A stretch of DNA of 5,098 nucleotides. Origin: Halolactibacillus sp051746745 (GTDB taxonomy: Bacteria > Bacillota > Bacilli > Bacillales > Amphibacillaceae). The stretch is from NCBI GenBank assembly GCA_051746745.1, contig JBNJFJ010000113.1, positions 1-5,098 on the forward strand, given 5' to 3'. Shown one piece after another: positions 1 through 4,009 of this stretch (the first letter of the stretch is position 1; each line of letters starts with the position of its first letter). The position numbers were made by a program, and so were the translations under genes. The notes beneath the pieces were generated by a model, which was not told the origin of the DNA, made no database searches, and saw only the letters and a program-made list of their open reading frames with translations.

Positions 1-12
1 GTGAATTAAAAA

Positions 13-40
13 CATGAATCAGTCGTTACCTTCATAGACT
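13..40 (+). promoter_or_regulatory. weak sigma-E-like promoter candidate upstream of spoIIM
   Basis: CATAGACT at 33-40 matches the sigma-E -10 consensus (CATACAnT) at 6 of 8 positions. About 13 bases upstream, CATGAAT is a poor -35 match. In B. subtilis spoIIM is transcribed by sigma-E in the mother cell, so such a site is expected here. The sequence support is thin and the site could be chance. Nothing else recognisable lies in the first 71 bases. Confidence 0.2.
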
Positions 41-71
41 AAAGAAGATTCCAGTTATGGAGGGACGACTT

Positions 72-670
72 TTGAATCACTCACCTATTTCTCACTACTT
101 AATCCAACATAAACACCAACTTATCGGCTTATTTGTTATCTTTCTCATTGGCGTCGTGTTAGGCAGTTACACCATGGTCCAGTCTTTTGCTGAGACACTT
201 ACCTTGTCTGTCCCAAATTTTACTGTTACAGCTTGGTCCATTACTGAATACGCGACCGTTTTAATTGATAATGTCTGGTTTTACCTTGTTTTATACGTGG
301 CTGGATTATCTTTTATTGGTCTACCGATTATCTATTTTACTTATATGGTGTTAGGGGTACGTGTCGGATATACGATTGCGGTCTGCTTGTCAACCTATGA
401 ATATAGAGGCGTCATCCTTGCGATGAGTGCGCTTGTGATTGACCACCTTATCTTTTTGCCGCTTAGTTTACTCTTTGGCATTCAAGCGTTACACATACAT
501 AAACTTTTTTTAGTGCGCGTTCCTCTCATACAACGATGCAACTTCCGCGCATGATTTGTCTCTATCACCGGCGAATGGGCTTATGGGTGGGTGTTATTAT
601 GCTTTTGTCGGGTGTTGAATACAGTTATTTTATGTATATTTTCCCGCGGGTTCTCGCAATATTTACGTAA
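72..670 (+). pseudogene. spoIIM: SpoIIM, stage II sporulation membrane protein, frameshifted
   Basis: SpoIIM is a polytopic membrane protein of the DUF95/SpoIIM family. With SpoIID and SpoIIP it drives septal peptidoglycan degradation and forespore engulfment. The first frame is open to the TGA at 552-554 and shows hydrophobic segments near residues 17-37, 66-100 and 115-140. The family C-terminus (LPRM, then a hydrophobic stretch, then VEYSYFMYIFPRVL) is encoded in the -1 frame from about 512 to the TAA at 668-670. The gene therefore needs one -1 shift. The likely site is the T7 run at 505-511, which forms T-TTT-TTA in the correct phase. The TTG at 72 is preferred as start: GGAGGG at 59-64 lies 7 bases upstream, while the ATG at 57 has no ribosome site and contains that Shine-Dalgarno. 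Repaired, the product would be about 200 aa, near the B. subtilis length of about 214. As in B. subtilis, fur follows. A homopolymer sequencing error or programmed frameshifting are alternatives to decay. Confidence 0.8.
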
Positions 671-693
671 TCGCCGGTCAAAGGAAATGTTAT

Positions 694-725
694 TGATAAT
701 CATTTACACTTGATAATAATTTTAA
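694..725 (+). promoter_or_regulatory. two tandem Fur-type boxes upstream of fur
   Basis: Two copies of TGATAAT, at 694-700 and 711-717, each begin a 7-1-7 element. TGATAATcATTTACA (694-708) and TGATAATaATTTTAA (711-725) match the Bacillus Fur core TGATAATnATTATCA at 12 of 14 positions each. The second G of the half-site fits Fur better than PerR, whose half-site is TTATAAT. The second box abuts the -35 hexamer, a position that would allow repression. In B. subtilis fur is reported to be PerR-controlled, so iron autoregulation here is an inference. Confidence 0.6.
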
Positions 726-754
726 TTGACAGACGTCTATTCGCTGACTATAAT
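726..754 (+). promoter_or_regulatory. sigma-A promoter of fur
   Basis: TTGACA at 726-731 and TATAAT at 749-754 are both perfect consensus hexamers, separated by the optimal 17 bases. Transcription should start near 761. That lies just before the ribosome site AGGGAGG at 764-770, so the leader is very short and regulation is probably at initiation through the adjoining Fur-type boxes. Confidence 0.9.
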
Positions 755-778
755 TGAGAATGTAGGGAGGTTTCCGTG

Positions 779-1234
779 ATGGAACATCGTATTGAACGTA
801 TTAAAAAACAATTACATGCTGAAAGTTATAAATTAACCCCTCAACGGGAAGCGACCGTACGTGTACTACTTGAAAGAGAAGAAGACCATTTAAGTGCTGA
901 GGATATTTACTTACTCGTAAAAGAAAAAGCACCCGAAATTGGCTTAGCGACGGTTTACCGCACGCTTGAATTACTATCAGAACTTAAAATCGTTGATAAA
1001 ATTAACTTTGGTGATGGCGTCTCTCGTTATGACTTGCGTAAAGAAGGGGCTGCCCATTTTCACCATCATTTAGTCTGTATGGAATGTGGGACAGTGGAAG
1101 AGATTGTGGAAGATTTACTTGAAGACGTTGAGAAAAAAGTAGAGGATCAGTGGCAGTTTCAAGTGAAAGACCACCGTTTAACTTTTCACGGGATTTGTCG
1201 CAAGTGCCAACAAAAAAATAAAGAATCTAATTAA
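779..1234 (+). CDS. fur: Fur, ferric uptake repressor
   Basis: Fur is the iron-responsive dimeric repressor that, with Fe(II), binds TGATAAT-type operators of iron-uptake genes. The 151-aa product matches B. subtilis Fur nearly throughout. Residues 1-80 form the winged-helix DNA-binding domain, with the recognition helix around GLATVYRTLELL. The hinge is followed by the dimerisation and metal domain with HFHHH at 93-97. Two CxxC pairs (C100/C103 and C140/C143) form the structural zinc site. The conserved KDHRLTFHGIC stretch near the end is intact. ATG 779 is chosen over GTG 776 because it lies 8 bases from AGGGAGG and gives the family N-terminus MEHRIERIKK. The gene is monocistronic, with its own promoter, Fur-type boxes and terminator. 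It is intact, in contrast to the sporulation genes around it. Confidence 0.97.
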   Translation: MEHRIERIKKQLHAESYKLTPQREATVRVLLEREEDHLSAEDIYLLVKEKAPEIGLATVYRTLELLSELKIVDKINFGDGVSRYDLRKEGAAHFHHHLVCMECGTVEEIVEDLLEDVEKKVEDQWQFQVKDHRLTFHGICRKCQQKNKESN

Positions 1235-1258
1235 ATCACAGGAATCCTGTGATTTTTT
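1233..1258 (+). terminator. intrinsic terminator of fur
   Basis: AAATCACAGG (1233-1242) pairs perfectly with CCTGTGATTT (1246-1255) around a 3-base loop, and the T-run extends to 1258. The stem begins inside the fur stop codon. The in-frame TTG at 1257 lies in the T-tail and is not a credible start for xerD. Confidence 0.9.
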
Positions 1259-1307
1259 GTTTCACTTTTGTTTTTTAACTTATACACCGGAGAAAAGAGG
1301 GAGCCTT

Positions 1308-2192
1308 TTGACAGATGAACGTCAAGATTTTATTCAATATATTAAAATAGAACGCGGATTAAGTGATAATACCATCGAATCTTACCAACGTGATTTAAAG
1401 CAATATGAAATTTTTTTAGCCACGCAACAAATAAAACAATGGGAAGATGTCACTCGAGACGTCGTGTTAAATTATTTATACAACTTAAAAGATACCGGAA
1501 AAAGCGAAGCGACGATTCAACGGTCCTTGTCAACCTTACGGTTGTTTCATCAGTTTTTAAAGCGAGAACATCGTACCACGCATGATGCGAGCTTACATAT
1601 TGAGACGCCTAAAAAAAGGCAAGTCTTACCTGAGGTACTATCGGTGAGTGAGGTGGAACAACTGTTAGATATAGAGGTAACAACACCACTCGAATCGCGC
1701 ACAAAAGCGATGCTTGAAGTCATGTATGCGACCGGTTTACGCGTATCGGAATGCGTCGGTTTGACACTCAATGATTTACACTTAGATATCGGTTTTATTC
1801 GTCTGATTGGAAAAGGCAATAAAGAACGGATTATCCCCTTAGGTGAAATGGCAACGGAAGCCGTGAGTGACTATCTTGCATACGGACGCCAAGCCCTAAT
1901 GAAAGGAAAACAACATCAAACGTTATTTGTTAATCACCACGGAAACTCGCTCTCACGTCAAGGTTTTTTCAAGCTGATTAAACAACGCGCAAAAGACGTT
2001 GGGATTAAAAAAGATATCTCCCCTCATAAGTTGCGTCACTCGTTTGCGACGCACTTATTAGAACATGGCGCTGATTTAAGAGCGGTACAAGAAATGCTCG
2101 GTCACAGTGATATCTCAACGACACAAATTTATACCCACGTCACCAAAGCCCGTCTCCAATCCATTTATCAAACCTACCATCCAAGAGCCTAA
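1308..2192 (+). CDS. xerD: XerD tyrosine recombinase
   Basis: XerD (RipX in B. subtilis) acts with XerC or CodV at the dif site near the terminus to resolve chromosome dimers. The 294-aa product has the N-terminal SAM-like core-binding domain (about 1-85), including the typical ERGLSDNTIESYQRDL, and the C-terminal catalytic domain. All catalytic residues are present: R145 (ATGLRVSE), K169 (GKGNKER), H240 and R243 (HKLRHS), H266 (LGHSDIS) and nucleophile Y275 (IYTH). It ends in the family tail YHPRA. Start choice: TTG 1308 follows AGAGGGAG at 1296-1303 with good spacing and gives the usual 294-296 aa. The frame is open further upstream, to TTG 1257, but that lies in the fur terminator. B. subtilis has yqzK between fur and xerD; here there is no room for it. 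The gene looks fully functional. Confidence 0.95.
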   Translation: MTDERQDFIQYIKIERGLSDNTIESYQRDLKQYEIFLATQQIKQWEDVTRDVVLNYLYNLKDTGKSEATIQRSLSTLRLFHQFLKREHRTTHDASLHIETPKKRQVLPEVLSVSEVEQLLDIEVTTPLESRTKAMLEVMYATGLRVSECVGLTLNDLHLDIGFIRLIGKGNKERIIPLGEMATEAVSDYLAYGRQALMKGKQHQTLFVNHHGNSLSRQGFFKLIKQRAKDVGIKKDISPHKLRHSFATHLLEHGADLRAVQEMLGHSDISTTQIYTHVTKARLQSIYQTYHPRA

Positions 2193-2196
2193 CACT

Positions 2197-2221
2197 AAAC
2201 ACAGGGAAACCTGTGTTTTTT
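2197..2221 (+). terminator. intrinsic terminator of xerD
   Basis: AAACACAGG (2197-2205) pairs with CCTGTGTTT (2210-2218) across a GAAA tetraloop, followed by T's to 2221. It starts 4 bases after the xerD stop. It separates xerD from the spoIIA operon, so readthrough from xerD should be low. Confidence 0.9.
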
Positions 2222-2243
2222 GCGTTTTCGTTAGACGCTAAAG

Positions 2244-2250
2244 TTGTCGA
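2244..2250 (+). promoter_or_regulatory. Spo0A-box-like site
   Basis: TTGTCGA followed by T matches the Spo0A box (TTGTCGAA core) at 7 of 8 positions. In B. subtilis, phosphorylated Spo0A activates the sigma-H promoter of spoIIA through several such boxes. The location, between xerD and spoIIAA, is the expected one, but a 7-base match alone is weak evidence. Confidence 0.4.
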
Positions 2251-2291
2251 TTGTCTTCTAGTTTTAGCGAGTGCTGACTAGTTTTCTGATG

Positions 2292-2344
2292 AGGCAGGTA
2301 ATTAATAGTTTGTCACCGAAATCTGATGGTGAAAGCTAATGCCT
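2292..2344 (+). repeat. nested inverted repeat in the spoIIA leader
   Basis: An outer arm made of AGGC (2292-2295) and ATTA (2301-2304) can pair with TAAT (2337-2340) and GCCT (2341-2344), leaving a 5-base bulge. An inner arm TCACC (2313-2317) pairs with GGTGA (2328-2332) around a 10-base loop. The whole 53-base unit could fold as a bulged hairpin. I do not recognise it as a named riboswitch. It overlaps the likely promoter and Spo0A region, so it may act as DNA rather than RNA, or be chance. Confidence 0.35.
2309..2315 (+). promoter_or_regulatory. second Spo0A-box-like site
   Basis: TTTGTCA followed by CC matches the Spo0A consensus TTTGTCRAA at 7 of 9 positions. It lies about 50 bases upstream of the most plausible spoIIA transcription start, compatible with an activator site. 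It overlaps the left inner arm of the nested inverted repeat. Confidence 0.35.
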
Positions 2345-2357
2345 TAAAAAGGAATCT
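2325..2357 (+). promoter_or_regulatory. possible sigma-H promoter of the spoIIA operon
   Basis: AAGGAATCT at 2349-2357 fits the sigma-H -10 form RnnGAATww at all but one position. The upstream GATGGTGAA (2325-2333) is only a partial match to the -35 form RnAGGAwWW, and the 15-base spacer is longer than usual. Transcription would start near 2362, giving a leader of under 20 bases. spoIIA is sigma-H-dependent in B. subtilis. The rest of 2223-2378 holds no gene that I can see. Confidence 0.25.
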
Positions 2358-2378
2358 ATTTAAGAGAGGAAGACGACG

Positions 2379-2729
2379 ATGCCATTGTTGAAAGAATTTG
2401 AAGTACAGGATGATTGTTTAATTGTAAGCTTAACGGGGGATTTAGACCATCATGAAACGGATGCGTTTAGAGAAGAATGAATGACGTATTTAACGAACTA
2501 TCCGATCAATCACGTTATTTTATCACTTAAAGGTGTTGAATTTATTGACAGTTCAGGGCTTGGCGTCATTTTAGGGCGGTATAAGGTGCTAAAAAGTTAT
2601 GGAGGAAGCTTAGTTATTTGCGGTATTACAAGGCAAGTAAAACGCTTGTTTGATTTATCTGGTCTCTTTAAAATCATTACGTTCACAGAAGATGAATATG
2701 ATGCACGTGTTTGGTTGGGGGTGTCGTAA
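2379..2729 (+). pseudogene. spoIIAA: SpoIIAA anti-anti-sigma factor with in-frame TGA
   Basis: SpoIIAA is a STAS-domain protein that frees sigma-F by binding the anti-sigma factor SpoIIAB. SpoIIAB phosphorylates it and SpoIIE dephosphorylates it. Read through the TGA at 2478-2480 (codon 34), the frame gives 116 residues, against 117 in B. subtilis, with no gap. It has LTGDLDHH at 18-25, the phospho-acceptor D57-S58-S59-G60, then GLGVILGRYK and VKRLFDLSGLFKI. The TGA falls where B. subtilis has a valine of helix 1, so one base change would restore the frame. An ATG follows the TGA directly (2481). Restart there would give an 82-aa product lacking the first strand and part of helix 1 but keeping the phosphorylation site. 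The ribosome site is AGAGG near 2364-2370. The stop overlaps the spoIIAB start (TAATG), as is usual for translational coupling. A recent nonsense mutation is most likely; recoding or restart is possible. Confidence 0.85.
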
Positions 2730-3163
2730 TGAAAAATGAAGTAATTGTTCAGTTTCCAAGTGACAGTAAGTATGAGAGTTTAGCGCGTATTATTGTGTCT
2801 AGTTTCATGTTGCCCTATGATCCGACATTTGATGAATTATCCGATGTGAAAACGGTCGTATCTGAAGCGGTCTCCAATGCGATTATTCATGGGTATGAAC
2901 ATGAGCCTGGGATCGTTGAATTAAGGCTCGCGATTGAAGCGGGTATACTTACACTGACAATTAAAGATGACGGTCAAGGGATTGATAATATTGAACAAGT
3001 GAAAGAACCGTTATATACGACCAAGCCTGAGTGTGAACGCTCTGGTATGGGCTTTACGATTATGGATCAATTTATGGACCGTTGTCAGATTAAATCGGCC
3101 CCTGGTAAGGGCACTGTTGTGACGCTTGAGAAAATACTAGTATCCGTTATGATGGGTGTGTAA
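2729..3163 (+). CDS. spoIIAB: SpoIIAB, anti-sigma-F factor and SpoIIAA kinase
   Basis: SpoIIAB holds sigma-F inactive in the predivisional cell and mother cell, and phosphorylates SpoIIAA with ATP. The 144-aa product is close to the B. subtilis length of 146 and has the complete GHKL ATPase fold. The N-box is E46-AVS-N50-AIIHGY, the G1 box DDGQGI lies at 80-85 with the ATP-lid stretch after it, and the G2 box RSGMGF is at 104-109. R20, used in B. subtilis for sigma-F contact, is conserved in LARI. The start is ATG 2729, overlapping the spoIIAA stop by one base and giving the family N-terminus MKNE. An upstream in-frame GTG at 2711 lies inside spoIIAA and is not needed. The stop is one base from the sigF start. 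This is the only undamaged gene of the operon here. Confidence 0.95.
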   Translation: MKNEVIVQFPSDSKYESLARIIVSSFMLPYDPTFDELSDVKTVVSEAVSNAIIHGYEHEPGIVELRLAIEAGILTLTIKDDGQGIDNIEQVKEPLYTTKPECERSGMGFTIMDQFMDRCQIKSAPGKGTVVTLEKILVSVMMGV

Positions 3164-3164
3164 G

Positions 3165-3896
3165 ATGGCGACGGATTTACTGAAAGATGATGAAATAAAA
3201 CGATTGATTATGCAATCCCAACAAAATGATGAGACAGCGAAAGCAATTCTTGTTGAAAGAAATGAACGGCTCGTCTGGTCGATTGTGAACCGCTATAAGC
3301 ACCGGGGATACGAGCCAGATGATTTATTCCAAATGGGTTCGATTGGTCTGATTAAGGCGATTGACAAATTCGATTTAAGCTACGACGTCAAGTTTTCCAC
3401 CTATGCGGTACCGATGATTATTGGAGAAATCCAGCGGTTTTTACGAGATGATGGTGTCATAAAGGTGAGTCGCACATTAAAAGAAATCGCGGTAAAAGTC
3501 CATCATCAACGCGAACGGATCATTAAATCAACGGGAAAAATCCCGAGTATTAATGATTTAGCCACTGTCTTATCATTAACGGCTGAACAAATAATTGAAG
3601 CAGAAGAAGCCGTCAGGCGCCCACAGTCGATTTATGAATCGATTTATGAAAGTGATGGACAGTCGATTCTCTGCTTAGATCAGCTAAGGAGTGAAGACCC
3701 TGATGTGGTAGAGTGATTACTTGTGACTGATAGCCTTAACCAGTTACAGAAGCGTGAAAAGATTATTATGTACTTGCGTTACTTTAAAGACTGTACTCAA
3801 GTCGAAGTAGCTGAACGTTTAGGCATCTCTCAAGTCCAAGTGTCACGATTAGAAAAGAAAAGTTTACAATTACTTAAGCACTATTTATCGGTTTAG
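3165..3896 (+). pseudogene. sigF: Sigma-F (SpoIIAC) with in-frame TGA between regions 3 and 4
   Basis: Sigma-F is the first forespore-specific sigma factor. Codons 1-183 hold region 2 (about 33-100: RLVWSIV, GYEPDDLFQMGSIGL, KFSTYAVPMIIGEIQRF) and region 3 (about 105-165). Codon 184 (3714-3716) is TGA. The same frame then continues to a TAG at 3894-3896 with intact region 4: KREKIIMYLRYFKD, EVAERLGISQVQVSRLEKK. Read through, the product is 243 residues, against about 255 in B. subtilis. B. subtilis has a tryptophan in this linker, so TGG to TGA is a plausible change. Without readthrough the protein lacks -35 recognition. A GTG at 3723 could restart region 4 but has no clear ribosome site. ATG 3165 is chosen as start because it lies one base after the spoIIAB stop. 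An in-frame GTG at 3156 would overlap spoIIAB. The last codons fall in a mobile-element-like repeat, which may have replaced the native tail. Confidence 0.88.
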
Positions 3897-3951
3897 AGCG
3901 AGAAGACATCTTCCTCAAACATTCGTGAGAATGATAGGTGGGGTAGTTCAA
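3889..3951 (+). repeat. copy A of an IS200/IS605-end (omega-RNA-like) structured repeat
   Basis: This stretch shares 31 of 34 bases with 4959-4992 (compared from TTATCG at 3885), then shares structure rather than sequence. Hairpin CATTC (3920-3924), loop GTGA, GAATG (3929-3933) replaces a different 5-bp stem in copy B. The outer pairing CATCT (3907-3911) with AGGTG (3936-3940) uses one G-U pair. It ends GGTGGGGTAGTTCAA, which resembles the common 3' terminus of IS200/IS605 and TnpB-associated elements (GTGGGTAGTTCA). TTTAT, a TAM-like pentamer, precedes it at 3884-3888. No tnpA or tnpB is present, so this is a solo end, remnant or miniature element. Boundaries are inferred. The family assignment comes from memory of such ends. 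Confidence 0.6.
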
Positions 3952-3958
3952 CCCAAGA

Positions 3959-3988
3959 AGTATAGCGTCTTTTCCCTTTGGCTATACT
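3959..3988 (+). repeat. 8-bp inverted repeat in the spoVAF leader
   Basis: AGTATAGC (3959-3966) and GCTATACT (3981-3988) are perfect complements around a 14-base pyrimidine-rich loop. No T-run follows, so it is not a standard terminator on the + strand. It ends 7 bases before the strong AAGGAGG ribosome site of spoVAF. It may be an operator or an RNA hairpin affecting translation. No convincing sigma-G or sigma-A promoter was found in 3952-4000. Confidence 0.45.
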
Positions 3989-4009
3989 GTCAAAAAAGGA
4001 GGGGAAAAG

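Noticed and set aside
57..71. ATG 57 as the spoIIM start
   Set aside because: The only strong ribosome site (GGAGGG, 59-64) lies inside this extension and points to TTG 72.
555..670. Read-through of the TGA at 552-554 in the original spoIIM frame
   Set aside because: The frame stays open for some distance, but the -1 frame carries the SpoIIM C-terminal signature (LPRM, VEYSY...FP) at the expected distance, so a frameshift explains the gene better than TGA readthrough.
567..678. 8-bp inverted repeat ACCGGCGA (567-574) / TCGCCGGT (671-678)
   Set aside because: The arms are nearly 100 bases apart, inside and just after spoIIM coding sequence, without a T-run or further pairing. Probably chance.
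1257..1307. Upstream extension of XerD by 17 residues
   Set aside because: It begins in the T-tail of the fur terminator, lacks a ribosome site, and adds residues not found in the family. TTG 1308 has a good Shine-Dalgarno and gives the usual length.
1550..1819. Minus-strand open frame inside xerD
   Set aside because: It is antisense to the conserved catalytic domain, with no ribosome site or family resemblance.
1233..2221. Shared CACAGG/CCTGTG core in the fur and xerD terminators as a mobile repeat
   Set aside because: The similarity is limited to the stem core. Loops and flanks differ, so it is more simply explained as two ordinary intrinsic terminators.
2478..2480. Selenocysteine at the spoIIAA TGA
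   Set aside because: The position is a non-catalytic helix residue, no obvious SECIS-type hairpin was seen just downstream, and STAS proteins have no known selenocysteine role.
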